A DNA stretch of 64,000 nucleotides from JAAYJR01 sp964540755 (GCA_964540755.1 CAZIOB010000122.1:21951-85950); one strand, 5' to 3'; shown: positions 56,401 to 64,000, counted from the first letter of the stretch. Notes: generated by a model not told the origin, from the letters alone. Numbers and translations: made by a program.

Positions 56401-56522
56401 GGCCGGGCTGCTGGATTAATATTATTCCTGCCGGCGGTCTTGTATTAATGCCTGATGCAACCAACAGATGTGATTGCAGCTACCTGATGAAATCATGGAT
56501 CGCATTAAAGCCATCCGAATAA
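53406..56522 (+). CDS. Giant PQQ-type beta-propeller lipoprotein with an intact methyltransferase-like domain
   Basis: 1038 residues from ATG 53406, which starts a lipoprotein signal ending at Cys18 (TASC); an ATG at 53373 would add 11 residues and overlap the promoter. A first PQQ-type propeller (about 30-460; GKKVWTYYTDG, GTLLWKKYGG) is followed by a Rossmann domain at about 470-590. This domain has an intact S-adenosylmethionine motif, CLDLDCGDGS near 486. A second propeller half starts after WTHQYHDPANTT, and NRCDCSY lies near the C-terminus. Methyltransferases need cytoplasmic cofactor, so finding one inside an exported lipoprotein is odd. The domain may bind a different ligand. It lacks the malectin-like tail of its relative at 45743. 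Confidence 0.77.
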   Translation: MKSYSIIILWGLFLTASCISPDTDNSEWSQYRSDAGRTGYTAQKLSQDLGARWIYHIGPSDRSWTGIHTRMTFDYTYQPVISKGILYIGNSNDNQVYAINTKTGKKVWTYYTDGPVRFAPAIYRNKLYAVSDDGYIYCLSAKKGTLLWKKYGGPGRDMILGNGKMISRWPARGGLVINDGILYFGAGIWPSEKIFIYALDPGNGEILWVNDHCGGIEMPQPHGGAVAKSGLSAQGYFVTGCDKLFVPTGRAVPAALDQNSGEMKYFHLQRYRNIGGSAIMATDSFLFIPSGNTRDMNETRGTKYSVFNSNDGHIIENELNSEAVAISPDFLYCINNDSHQIEAYNRASLVKIREIVDRKGNKTTTKSLANPAWTAGILCDYAKTLIVTENMLIAGTATEKILLLDSRNGNLLSSYKVDGVPLGLAVAGGSLFVSTDKGTLYCFDHDHDDQPEVFFNDFTNFEAESESVYTNAAEDIIAKTGIKNGYCLDLDCGDGSLIYELAKKTNLRFIGLSDSRKNINLAREKLSEAGLYGSRAVVFEGDINTLPLPDYFANLTVSQKSLQEYDNQNLSSNIKRCQKPYGGIIITGEPGKMSMDVRAGLKGAGQWTHQYHDPANTTISEDNIVNGNLKMLWFKDSDFDMPSRHGRGVGPLYKDGRLFVQGNNGIRAVDAYNGQLLWEYYIENLMTEYDQEHIMGTAITQGNWCIEDDKLFVRRGLSMYNRAARDCYVLDVKTGARTGTFTTPEGYWGYIAAKKGILYGSVANEKHIVKWGWQESDMFGQFSESNSIFAFDINTGELLWEYKAENSIRHNTIAIGNDKIYFIDRPVAEMDYIYSRRGIEKEHEPGVLIALDAKTGKMLLRNSENIWGTLLILNEKYNKIIMSYSDTRYSLPSEKGGKIAVLDAKTGYKIWESPTRKNLPAGYSSSSRSRPLVNDSIIFAEPETFDLFSGKIIDNNFERSYGCGIISGSKNMLFFRSATMGYYWFDNIEAGIQNYGGIRPGCWINIIPAGGLVLMPDATNRCDCSYLMKSWIALKPSE

Positions 56523-56689
56523 TTTTGACCGATGAATTAAAATCAATCATAATCAATGCTAATTACAGCAGGGAGTATTCAACAATAATAAAAATATATA
56601 TAAGCCCCGATCTTAAGGCCCGCAGGGTTTATAAATTATCCTGCAAATTAACAGGGAATTAAATTAAACACAATAATATTTTTCCAGAC

Positions 56690-58906
56690 ATGACTAAGAA
56701 AAAACTGATTCTGATTTTTATTGCAATTTGTAATTCATTCCAGGCGCTTTATTCCCAGGAGCTCTACCCGGTTAAAGGAATTATCTATAATAAAGAGACA
56801 AACGAACCAGTTCCAAATGCAAATATTATAATTGCCGGCACTAACAAAGGGACAAGTACTGATTCAGAAGGTAATTTTGAGTTAAGACTGGCAGATGGGA
56901 AGCATATCCTTAAAATTACTTCTATAGGTTTCTCAGATAAAGAATTATCCATACACTTCCCGGATGAAAGCAGGGAATTCTTTAGCATAGGATTGTCTCC
57001 TGAAAAACTCGAAATAGAGGGTGTTGATGTTTTTGGGAGATATATTACCGACAGAGATACGTCGATAAACAGGATCCCTCTCTCAATATTGCCAGCCATA
57101 ACAAGGGTAGAAGCTGTCGAAATAGAAAAACAGGGAGCTGTTACTCTCATTGATGCCGTGAAATATATTCCGGGGGGATGGACTGAAAGCAGGGGAAGGA
57201 AGACCAAACAATTTTTTTCAGTAAGGGGACAAAAATACCCCTATCCCAATTATTCTATAGACGGTATATGGCAAAAGGAATTTGAGGAAACCGGATATTT
57301 TATCTCTGCCCTTGATATCGAATCGGTTGAGATAATACGCTCCGGCAGCGCGTTGGTAAAAGGACTATCGGGACTGACCGGTGTTATTGACATTAAGACA
57401 AAAAAACCGGAACGTGAAAAAGTCTCTTTGACGGCAAAGTTCGGCGAGCTGAATAACTATGTAACAAATATTCAGTATGGAAATAAGATCAATAATATAT
57501 CTTTTAACACCTCTGCCGGGTTCTTTGGGACAGGTGGCATTCCCGACAGAAAAGGCAAAGAAGGTATAACCAATTTGCACGGGAACATGGAATGGCAAAT
57601 GTCAGATAAATTTAAATTATTCTCAGGTGCCACATATGTTGGCGGACTCCGTGAATTTGTCACTATTGTTGAGCCAGGCGCGTCAAACATTGCAAGCAGG
57701 GAAGAGAAATATGATCCCGTCAGGTCACTGATAACTTATCTTAAGCTAAATTACCGGGGAAATGACGGCTCTCTGACCGAATTACAAACCAATATGACTT
57801 ACAGGAATGCAAATTATGTAATGTATAATATTCCCCGGGATGAAACATCCGAACAACCTGAAAAAGATTGGGAATACGGATTAAACCTGCTGCACAGCCG
57901 TCCGCTAAGTCCTGCAAACACCCTCCGAATAGGAGCACTTTACAATCACTGGGAAGCGCCAAATGGCAAACGCTATTATGTTGGCCGCTCGTGTAATGTC
58001 CATACCTGGTCAGGTGTTATCGCAGATGAACAAAGAATTGGCAGTCTTTTAATCGACGGGGGATTCAGGTTAATAGGAGGACATATTACCGAATGGGGAG
58101 GTTTTGGCATTGAAGGGAGTGCAAAAGGGTTCCAGGATGTGGCTCCTATCGAGGATGAAGCAGCCCCTGCGGAATGGCAATCGGCATTAGGAGGAACATA
58201 TTTATTACCACATTCATTATCACTGCATTATAATTTTTCAGGAGGAACTATAGCACCCAGGAAAGGGAGTCTGGATGAACATGGCGAACCCCCGGAAACA
58301 GAGGGCAGGTTTCAGCATGACATAGGACTAAGATATAAATGTCCCGGGCAAAATGAATTCTCACTGACCGCCTTTTATGCAAAAAGAAAAAATGCCATTG
58401 ACTTCACGGGGAATACAGTAACCACGGAAAATGACATCATACTGGAACTATACGAAAACCTGGATAAGCTGAGTTATGGCATTGAGATGGCAACAAAAAT
58501 AAATGTCCCTTATATTAACAGCTTTATTTCGGCAAATGCATTGCTTATGAAAGGGAAGAAAGAAGAAGGCAACGAAATGGTCAAGGATAACCAGTTGCCT
58601 GATATAATTCTCAATGCAGGAATAATGTATGAAAATTCAGGATTTGATGCAAACCTGTTCATCAACTATACATGCCCATACTCAAATAACAGATTTGTAG
58701 ATCCTGCATGGAGAGCAGCAAATGGCGATTATCCACTTGGCGATTTTGTAGCGGCCGACATTACAATTGGATACACATTCCCAGGCCGATTCTCAAAAAG
58801 AATATTTGCCGAAGTAAAAAATATACTTGATCAGAAATATGAAACAGTCGCATGCTATCCTGATCCCGGCAGACTGTTTCTGATGGGTATCAGGGTTCAT
58901 TATTAA
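56690..58906 (+). CDS. TonB-dependent receptor with carboxypeptidase-like N-terminal domain
   Basis: A 738-residue outer-membrane receptor. A signal peptide (1-22) precedes a CarboxypepD_reg-like domain (about 25-110; KGIIYNKETNEPVPNANIII), then a plug with YPNYSIDGIWQKEFEETGYF and SGSALVKGLSGLTGVIDIKTKKP. A barrel follows, ending in an aromatic residue (GIRVHY). The plug is closer to siderophore-type receptors than to SusC, and there is no SusD. It lies 167 bases after the second propeller gene and is the natural uptake or sensing partner for the propeller/ABC set; the ligand is unknown. Confidence 0.87.
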   Translation: MTKKKLILIFIAICNSFQALYSQELYPVKGIIYNKETNEPVPNANIIIAGTNKGTSTDSEGNFELRLADGKHILKITSIGFSDKELSIHFPDESREFFSIGLSPEKLEIEGVDVFGRYITDRDTSINRIPLSILPAITRVEAVEIEKQGAVTLIDAVKYIPGGWTESRGRKTKQFFSVRGQKYPYPNYSIDGIWQKEFEETGYFISALDIESVEIIRSGSALVKGLSGLTGVIDIKTKKPEREKVSLTAKFGELNNYVTNIQYGNKINNISFNTSAGFFGTGGIPDRKGKEGITNLHGNMEWQMSDKFKLFSGATYVGGLREFVTIVEPGASNIASREEKYDPVRSLITYLKLNYRGNDGSLTELQTNMTYRNANYVMYNIPRDETSEQPEKDWEYGLNLLHSRPLSPANTLRIGALYNHWEAPNGKRYYVGRSCNVHTWSGVIADEQRIGSLLIDGGFRLIGGHITEWGGFGIEGSAKGFQDVAPIEDEAAPAEWQSALGGTYLLPHSLSLHYNFSGGTIAPRKGSLDEHGEPPETEGRFQHDIGLRYKCPGQNEFSLTAFYAKRKNAIDFTGNTVTTENDIILELYENLDKLSYGIEMATKINVPYINSFISANALLMKGKKEEGNEMVKDNQLPDIILNAGIMYENSGFDANLFINYTCPYSNNRFVDPAWRAANGDYPLGDFVAADITIGYTFPGRFSKRIFAEVKNILDQKYETVACYPDPGRLFLMGIRVHY

Positions 58907-59069
58907 TATCTAAAATTCAAAAAATCCATAAATCCATATTGAAAATTTTGAATTTTTGATTTTAAAAAAAGTATTTTAGATGCATGAGCCCTGCCTCATC
59001 CGCTTAATTACTTTTTAAAAATATGCAGGAATATATATTTTAAACGAGTTGCAATCCAACGGGAATATT

Positions 59070-59333
59070 ATGAGAAACCTTTTCAAAATAGAAGTTGAAT
59101 GTCATTCGGGTTACAAGGCCGATGAATACCCAAAACGTTTCTATTGGGATAATATATCCTTTGATATTGCAGAGATTGCAGATCGCTGGTATCAGCGGGG
59201 ACACGATCCGGCAATGCCGGACGCCGACTACTTTAAAGTCCGCACCATTGATGATAAAGTCTATATTCTGCGTCATGAAATAGAAAATGACATCTGGTAT
59301 TTATGGATTCGCGGGGAAAGTTTGAACCTTTAA
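59070..59333 (+). CDS. Small conserved-looking protein of unknown function
   Basis: 87 residues from ATG 59070 (a TTG at 59049 would add seven). It is a compact, acidic, aromatic-rich soluble protein with KIEVECHSGYKADEYPKRFY and VYILRHEIENDIWYLWIRG, with no signal peptide. Composition and the WYLW segment look like a genuine small beta-rich domain. I do not recognise it. Its stop codon overlaps that of korC on the other strand (59330-59333). Confidence 0.6.
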   Translation: MRNLFKIEVECHSGYKADEYPKRFYWDNISFDIAEIADRWYQRGHDPAMPDADYFKVRTIDDKVYILRHEIENDIWYLWIRGESLNL

Positions 59334-59887
59334 ATTGAGGTTGTCTGCACTGTTTCCACCAGCTCCCTGCCCTTATTAATCGCCTCCAGGTTAAGAGGAA
59401 TAAGGTTATGGTAACGTCTGGGGAGTGATTTTTCCAATCCTTTTTCTACATTTTCAATTTTAAGAATAGGCCTTATTTCAAGAAAACCACCTAGAACAAT
59501 CATATTAAAAACTTTTGGATTGCCCATATCTACTGCTGCTTTAGTTCCTTCAATCCTGTAGATATTAATATCTTTTCTGGAAGGTGGATTAATCACACCA
59601 TTAGGATCATACAATAAAGTGCCGCCGGGTTTAATACTATTTTCGAATTTATCCAGGCTTTGTTGATTCAATAAAATAGCAGTATCAAACTTTTGTAAAA
59701 TTGGTGAACTGATATGTTCGTCACTTACTATAACTGTTACATTAGCAGTTCCGCCACGCATTTCAGGGCCATAAGACGGGAACCAGGTAACTTCTTTATC
59801 TTCCATGATACCGGAATAGGCCAGTATTTTACCCATAGAAAGCACTCCCTGCCCCCCGAAGCCTGCAATGATCATCTCTTCGGTCAT
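59330..59887 (-). CDS. korC: 2-oxoacid:ferredoxin oxidoreductase gamma subunit
   Basis: A 185-residue gamma subunit of a 2-oxoacid:ferredoxin oxidoreductase. MTEEMIIAGFGGQGVLSMGK and WFPSYGPEMRGGTANVTV are family hallmarks. It works with the alpha and beta subunits to oxidise a 2-oxoacid with CoA to acyl-CoA, reducing ferredoxin. It starts 18 bases after korB in the order ferredoxin-alpha-beta-gamma. The same family is also annotated as VorA-type; substrate choice between 2-oxoglutarate and branched-chain oxoacids is not settled by sequence. Confidence 0.9.
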   Translation of the reverse strand: MTEEMIIAGFGGQGVLSMGKILAYSGIMEDKEVTWFPSYGPEMRGGTANVTVIVSDEHISSPILQKFDTAILLNQQSLDKFENSIKPGGTLLYDPNGVINPPSRKDINIYRIEGTKAAVDMGNPKVFNMIVLGGFLEIRPILKIENVEKGLEKSLPRRYHNLIPLNLEAINKGRELVETVQTTSI

Positions 59888-59905
59888 GATTTCAGATGTA
59901 TTTCA

Positions 59906-60694
59906 TTATAATTGATTTTTCCTTTTTTCGCTGTCTTTAATATCACCCAAAGGATAATAAGGAAACATATTTTCTTCCATCCACTTATTAGCCTGGACGG
60001 GTGTCATCTTCCAACCTGAGTTACATGATGAAACAACTTCTATCAGAGAGGTTCCTTTTTTATCAAGTACATTATGAATACCTTTCTTTATTGCACGTTT
60101 GCATTTACGGACAGCAGCAGCTGTATGAGCGGCCTGCCGTGATACATATGAAGTTCCGGGCAGCTGTGCAACCAGTTCTGTCATCCTGATCGGAAAACCG
60201 TTAAGATCTGTATTACGGCCCGCCGGGGTTGTTGATGTTACCATTCCCTCGATGGTTGTGGGGGCCATCTGCCCTCCGGTCATGCCATAAATCCCGTTAT
60301 TGATAAAAACAACCAGAATATTTTCACCTCTGTTACAGGCATGAATAATTTCACCTGTACCAATAGATGCCAGATCACCATCGCCCTGGTATGCAAAAAC
60401 AAACTTATCAGGATTTAATCGTGAAATACCTGTTGCCAAAGCCGGCGCCCTCCCGTGTGCAGCCTCCTGCCAGTCAATATCAATATAATTATATGCAAAA
60501 ACAGAACACCCGACAGGAGCTATTCCGATAGTTCTTTCCTGGAGATCCATCTCTTCAATCAGCTCAGCAAGTATCTTATGAACCACACCATGTGTACATC
60601 CCGGACAATAATGCATTATATTGTCAGTCTGAACTTTTGACCTGCCATAAACAATATTTTCCGGTTTAATGATATCTTTAATGTCTGTTATCAT
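59906..60694 (-). CDS. korB: 2-oxoacid:ferredoxin oxidoreductase beta subunit (TPP-binding)
   Basis: A 262-residue thiamine-pyrophosphate subunit. YCPGCTHGVVHKIL near the N-terminus, then HGRAPALATGISR and the TPP motif GDGD followed by INNGIYGMTGGQMAPTT, are diagnostic. It has no fused ferredoxin domain, consistent with the separate ferredoxin gene at the front of the operon. Its ATG overlaps the stop of korA as ATGA (60691-60694), so translation is likely coupled. Confidence 0.94.
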   Translation of the reverse strand: MITDIKDIIKPENIVYGRSKVQTDNIMHYCPGCTHGVVHKILAELIEEMDLQERTIGIAPVGCSVFAYNYIDIDWQEAAHGRAPALATGISRLNPDKFVFAYQGDGDLASIGTGEIIHACNRGENILVVFINNGIYGMTGGQMAPTTIEGMVTSTTPAGRNTDLNGFPIRMTELVAQLPGTSYVSRQAAHTAAAVRKCKRAIKKGIHNVLDKKGTSLIEVVSSCNSGWKMTPVQANKWMEENMFPYYPLGDIKDSEKRKNQL

Positions 60695-61788
60695 AACTCT
60701 TTAATAAATATTTTCTCAAGCGCTTCAACAATTTCTTCAGGATTGGGAATAATACCACCCATTCTTCCAAAATGATTAACTCCCTTTATATAGCCTGACT
60801 CATACAGGGCAAGCTTAATGTCTTCTACCATTTGGCCTGCATTCATCTCAACCGATAAAAATCCTTTGGCATTTTCAGCCAGTTTACCAATAATTTTTTT
60901 TGGAAATGGATAAAGTGTAACAGGTCTCAGCAAACCCACCTTCAGTCCCTTTCCTCGTGCTATTTCAACTGATTTCTGACATACCCTTGAGGAAGTCCCG
61001 AATGCTACAAGTATATATTCTGCATCATCACACTGAATAGCCTCATATCGCTGTTCTTCATTCTCAAGCTGCTTATATTTTTCCTGTATCCGGCGGTTAT
61101 TATTTTCCATTTTCAATGGATCCAGCTCAAGAGAAGTTATTATATTTCTCTCACGATCAGGCGGCTTCCCAAGAGTAGCCCATGAGCCAAACTTCTCTCT
61201 TATTTCTTCATCAGTCCACCTTTTTTTATATTCCGAAAGCTCCACCTTTTCCATCATCTGACCTATTGCCCCATCAGTAAGTATCATAGCAGGATTTCGA
61301 TACTTAAATGCAAGGTCAAATGCAAGTCCGACAAAATCATTCATTTCCTGCACAGATGCAGGCGCCAGTACTATAAGCCTGTAATCGCCATGCCCCCCAC
61401 CCTTCACTGCCTGCAAATAGTCGGCCTGTGAAGGCTGAATGGTCCCAAGTCCGGGCCCTCCCCGCTGAACATTGACAATAAGGCAGGGTAGCTCTGCCCC
61501 GGCAATATAAGATATGCCCTCCATCATTAAACTTATACCCGGACTGGAAGATGAAGTCATTACTTTTTTCCCGGTTGCGGCACCACCATAAATCATATTA
61601 ATGACAGCAACTTCACTTTCAGCCTGTAGAACAACCATACCTGTCTCATTCCAGGGCTCCCGTTCCATGAGGGTTTCCATTACCTCCGACTGAGGTGTGA
61701 TCGGATAACCGAAATAACCATCGCATCCACAGCGGATAGCTGCTTCGGCCAACACCTCATTTCCTTTCATTAACCGTTCTTGATTCAT
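60691..61788 (-). CDS. korA: 2-oxoacid:ferredoxin oxidoreductase alpha subunit
   Basis: A 365-residue alpha subunit. MKGNEVLAEAAIRCGCDGYF and GYPITPQSEVMETL are the opening motifs, VMTSSSSPGISLMMEG follows, and a transketolase C-terminal-like part with VCQKSVEIARGKGLKVGLLRP comes later. Bacteroidota proteins of this length are often named VorB (3-methyl-2-oxobutanoate dehydrogenase subunit); KorA is the equivalent name in the 2-oxoglutarate enzyme. It begins 50 bases after the ferredoxin gene. Confidence 0.93.
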   Translation of the reverse strand: MNQERLMKGNEVLAEAAIRCGCDGYFGYPITPQSEVMETLMEREPWNETGMVVLQAESEVAVINMIYGGAATGKKVMTSSSSPGISLMMEGISYIAGAELPCLIVNVQRGGPGLGTIQPSQADYLQAVKGGGHGDYRLIVLAPASVQEMNDFVGLAFDLAFKYRNPAMILTDGAIGQMMEKVELSEYKKRWTDEEIREKFGSWATLGKPPDRERNIITSLELDPLKMENNNRRIQEKYKQLENEEQRYEAIQCDDAEYILVAFGTSSRVCQKSVEIARGKGLKVGLLRPVTLYPFPKKIIGKLAENAKGFLSVEMNAGQMVEDIKLALYESGYIKGVNHFGRMGGIIPNPEEIVEALEKIFIKEL

Positions 61789-61838
61789 AATTCAATTTAT
61801 GATTTCCGATTTATTAATTAGTGAATATTAACATGGCA

Positions 61839-62063
61839 CTAAACCTTAATACGGAATACAGTTATGCAGGAATCCGGACATACTAAACCGCAATTAGCAC
61901 ATCCTATGCAGGCTTCGGGATTTACCATGAATGAATAGTGATACCCCCGGCTGTTAACTTCGCTGTGCAAAGCCAAAACATCGAAAGGACACTCTTCAAC
62001 ACATAAATTACATCCCTTGCATACTTCTTTATCTATCACTACTGCTCCTTTGACCTTTGCCAT
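61839..62063 (-). CDS. korD: 4Fe-4S dicluster ferredoxin subunit of the 2-oxoacid oxidoreductase
   Basis: 74 residues from ATG 62061-62063 (MAKVKGAVVIDKEV). Two cluster motifs are intact: CKGCNLCVEECP and CIGCANCGLVCP, each C-x2-C-x2-C-x3-C-P. It passes electrons from the oxoacid reaction to the ferredoxin pool. A longer frame from 62171 would add a hydrophobic segment unlike other KorD proteins and is not used. It is the first gene of the korDABC operon. Confidence 0.92.
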   Translation of the reverse strand: MAKVKGAVVIDKEVCKGCNLCVEECPFDVLALHSEVNSRGYHYSFMVNPEACIGCANCGLVCPDSCITVFRIKV

Positions 62064-62236
62064 AAAATATTGTTTTTTGCATCTGATATTACGAACTTTT
62101 GTTTTAAAAAATCTTCCGGCAAATATAACCGGAAATATTGCCACTATCCACATCAATGCCATTAAAAACAAAGGAAATCAACACAAAACAAAATTACTAT
62201 CTTTCCCTGATTTGCTTTTAATAAATCAATATTTTG

Positions 62237-62280
62237 CAAAACTATTTTTTACATCGGGAAAAATATGCAACTAATGTTGC
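62237..62280 (-). promoter_or_regulatory. Promoter and palindromic operator candidate for korDABC
   Basis: On the minus strand TAGTTTTG (complement of 62237-62244) matches the -7 consensus. About 22 bases further upstream GCAAC/GTTGC form a perfect palindrome (62267-62280) that covers the expected -33 region, fitting a regulator that binds over the promoter. The remaining bases of the 363-base gap between korD and the regulator gene hold no open frame I can support. Confidence 0.4.
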
Positions 62281-62406
62281 TTAATCGATTTTATCGGAGA
62301 AAAGGAAAGGTATATGGAGATACATATCCGAATTTGTGAAGGAATTAGTTTAAAATTTTAATTGCAACTAAAAATGAAAAATGAAGCCTGCATCTCTTTA
62401 GATAAA

Positions 62407-62428
62407 GATCCCTCGGGTGCCCGGGATT
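62407..62428 (-). terminator. Weak hairpin at the end of the Crp/Fnr-type regulator gene
   Basis: ATCC and CGGG pair with CCCG and GGAT around a very small loop, overlapping the stop codon. On the minus strand it is followed by CTTTATCT, not a long U-run. It may help end transcription of the aminotransferase-regulator unit. Confidence 0.3.
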
Positions 62429-62993
62429 AGATCTTGTAAAGGAAACGGGTAAGAATGTTACGATGTATTCCCAGATAAGATGCAATATGTTGCCTTTGAA
62501 GTTTCTTACATAGTTGGGGGTACTCTATGAAAAACTTTCTTATTCGTTGTTCTGCATTAAGGGACTGGAATGAATGAACCCTTTCCAGGGCTTGTATATA
62601 ACTTTCTTCGGCTAAAATACGGACAGTTCTTTCAAACTTACGGTTATTATCCAGTAAGAATTTAAACTCCTCCTTTTCAATGTATATGAGAGTTGAATCC
62701 TCATATGCACGTATCGATTCGGTAGAATCTTTGCCTGAATAAAATCCATAATGATTACTCACTATAAAATTGTTTGGAGGAAAGAAAAAACGTGAAATCC
62801 ACTCAGTTCCACTATCAGAGACATAAACCGAATAAAGCAGGCCATCAATTAATATCCCTATCTTTTTTGTTTTCTCTCCAAAGTCAATAAATGATTCACC
62901 TTTTTTCAGGACGACAGGTTTATTTTTCAGTTTGAACTGATCGATAAGTTCGAGTGTAATCTTATATCTTGAAAGAATTTTTTCTTGATCCAT
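62427..62993 (-). CDS. Crp/Fnr-family transcriptional regulator
   Basis: A 188-residue regulator. Residues 1-115 form a cyclic-nucleotide-binding-type beta-roll (GESFIDFGEKTKKIGILIDGLLY). The C-terminal part is a shortened helix-turn-helix (QRQHIASYLGIHRNILTRFLYKI). The cysteines needed for an Fnr iron-sulphur cluster are absent, so it is not an oxygen sensor of that kind. Bacteroidota have many such short Crp-like proteins with unknown ligands. It begins 14 bases after the aminotransferase gene on the same strand, so the two are co-transcribed. The divergent position of its neighbour's palindrome (62267) makes the kor operon a possible target. Confidence 0.85.
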   Translation of the reverse strand: MDQEKILSRYKITLELIDQFKLKNKPVVLKKGESFIDFGEKTKKIGILIDGLLYSVYVSDSGTEWISRFFFPPNNFIVSNHYGFYSGKDSTESIRAYEDSTLIYIEKEEFKFLLDNNRKFERTVRILAEESYIQALERVHSFQSLNAEQRIRKFFIEYPQLCKKLQRQHIASYLGIHRNILTRFLYKI

Positions 62994-63007
62994 CTGAAAA
63001 GATTAAT

Positions 63008-64000
63008 TCATTGTTTGCTATGAAATTCATGAAAAAGTTTAAGCCGTTTTTCCAGTTCATCAAACTGTTCCGGTTTAACAAATGAAACACACGCGCGAAT
63101 TCCCTCTTCATCACTTCCGGTATTATCAAGTGCAATAGCGCTTATTCCATAATATAAAAGATTCTCCACTACCTGATTCCCGGTCATGCCGGGATACGAA
63201 ACTGTAAAATAAAATCCATCTGCAAGTTCCTCGTCAATATCCTTTTTATATACAAGATCAAATCCGTTTTCCCGGAAAAGACGTTTCATAACTTTAGCCC
63301 TTTCACCATATTCCTTAACCTCCCCTACAAAATTCAACCTGCCTTCATTGGCAGCCTTTAACATACCGGCCAGCGCCCACTGTGCAGAATGGCTGGTACC
63401 TGATGAAAAGGCATATAGCAAACGTAGGGTAATGGTGCTTCCAAAATCAGAGCCTCCAAAACGTTCCTGTAATAAAGGATAATCGCGTTTAAAAAGAGTA
63501 TCTGAAATAATCATAAGACCAATTCGCTGTCCGGCATATGAAAAAATCTTTGAGCTGGAGATAAATAAAATATAGTTATCTGTATATTTCGCCACAGTAG
63601 GCTGAAAAGGAGGTACCCCCGGCTTTGATATATCGCAACGAAAATCCATTCCAAAATATGCAAGGTCTTCCATAACAATAACATCATATTTAACTGAAAG
63701 CTCTCCTATTATCCGGAGTTCTTCCTCGTTAAAACATATCCATGAAGGATTATTAGGATTGGAATATATTATTGCACAGATATTGCCTTTAGATAAAAAT
63801 CCCTCAAGCCTACCCCTTAATTTTTCTCCCCTGAAATTAAATACATCAAACTTCTCATATTTCTGGCCGAGAACCTGCATCTGTTGTTTCTGAACCGGGA
63901 AACCCGGATCAATAAAGAGCACCGTATCTTTCCCGGGCACAGCGTTTCCAGCTGCCTTAAAGGCGGCATATGTACCCTGCATTGTGCCAACTGTGGGAAT
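63008..64000 (-). CDS. PLP-dependent aminotransferase class I/II (5' end beyond the window)
   Basis: The frame is open to the window edge, giving about 330 residues. Family motifs are YSNPNNPSW (substrate and PLP contact), DLAYFGMDFR, and SSSKIFSYAGQRIGLM with the Schiff-base lysine. The first roughly 70-100 residues of a normal 400-residue enzyme are missing. The ATG at 63980-63982 is internal, because the upstream codons IPTVGT match the usual TxGTMQG segment. Aspartate/aromatic aminotransferase-like activity is expected; the exact substrate is unclear. Confidence 0.88.
   Translation of the reverse strand: MPTVGTMQGTYAAFKAAGNAVPGKDTVLFIDPGFPVQKQQMQVLGQKYEKFDVFNFRGEKLRGRLEGFLSKGNICAIIYSNPNNPSWICFNEEELRIIGELSVKYDVIVMEDLAYFGMDFRCDISKPGVPPFQPTVAKYTDNYILFISSSKIFSYAGQRIGLMIISDTLFKRDYPLLQERFGGSDFGSTITLRLLYAFSSGTSHSAQWALAGMLKAANEGRLNFVGEVKEYGERAKVMKRLFRENGFDLVYKKDIDEELADGFYFTVSYPGMTGNQVVENLLYYGISAIALDNTGSDEEGIRACVSFVKPEQFDELEKRLKLFHEFHSKQ

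Noticed and set aside
42863..58906. Classical polysaccharide utilisation locus
   Set aside because: A sulfatase and a TonB receptor are present, but there is no SusD, no glycoside hydrolase and no hybrid two-component regulator, and the receptor plug is not SusC-like.
58907..59048. Possible terminator or small RNA in the A/T-rich stretch after the TonB receptor
   Set aside because: The inverted repeats (AAATTCAAAA-type) are imperfect and purely A/T, and such pairing is expected by chance in this base composition.
62064..62171. Longer ferredoxin with a hydrophobic N-terminus
   Set aside because: KorD ferredoxins are soluble and short, and MAKVKGAVVIDKEV is the normal start; the extension looks like untranslated leader.
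1..64000. CRISPR arrays, tRNA or rRNA genes, insertion sequences, phage integrases
   Set aside because: Looked for on both strands by eye; no regular repeat-spacer array, cloverleaf, rRNA core sequence or transposase/integrase frame was found.

Overview
The window comes from a Bacteroidota bacterium, probably of the Bacteroidales/Marinilabiliales type. The evidence is a subtype-iii type VI secretion system (T6SSiii), secreted proteins with type A (type IX secretion, T9SS) C-terminal sorting domains, TonB-dependent receptors, cobalamin riboswitches ahead of BtuB/BtuG-type surface proteins, Bacteroidota-type promoter motifs (TAnnTTTG), almost no Shine-Dalgarno sequences, and a ferredoxin-dependent 2-oxoacid oxidoreductase suggesting anaerobic metabolism. 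I see no rRNA, tRNA, CRISPR array or transposase. All assignments come from reading the sequence and from remembered family knowledge; no search was run.

Region by region. 1-4 kb: the tail of a secreted protein, then polyamine genes (ureohydrolase/agmatinase, carboxynorspermidine dehydrogenase, carboxynorspermidine decarboxylase). 4-9.1 kb: a TonB-like protein, an Omp85-type outer-membrane protein, a UPF0251 regulator coupled to chorismate synthase, and a SlyD-type prolyl isomerase. 9.2-10.5 kb: a riboswitch-controlled DUF4465/BtuH-like secreted protein. 10.6-32.5 kb: a T6SSiii locus in two converging transcription units. The plus-strand unit is tssH-B-C-D1-D2, then two tandem vgrG-PAAR-X cassettes, then tssN-O. 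The minus-strand unit is tssG-K-E-F followed by a six-PKD-repeat protein. 32.6-38.4 kb: a second riboswitch-controlled B12 unit (large surface protein, BtuB, BtuG). The T6SS therefore lies between two cobalamin units that point the same way, as if inserted there. 38.4-42.6 kb: lgt and secA.

42.8-59 kb: a sulfatase/oxidoreductase pair diverging from a six-gene plus-strand set. That set comprises two very large PQQ-type beta-propeller lipoproteins, each with a methyltransferase-like domain between two propeller halves (intact in one, degenerate in the other), a membrane-anchored protein with CxC and CPIP motifs, an FtsX-type permease, a LolD-type ATPase and a TonB-dependent receptor. I do not know a described function for this set. 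It is the best candidate for an undescribed system here, with the two T6SS X proteins second. 59-64 kb: a small unknown protein, the korDABC 2-oxoacid:ferredoxin oxidoreductase operon, a Crp/Fnr-type regulator and a truncated aminotransferase.
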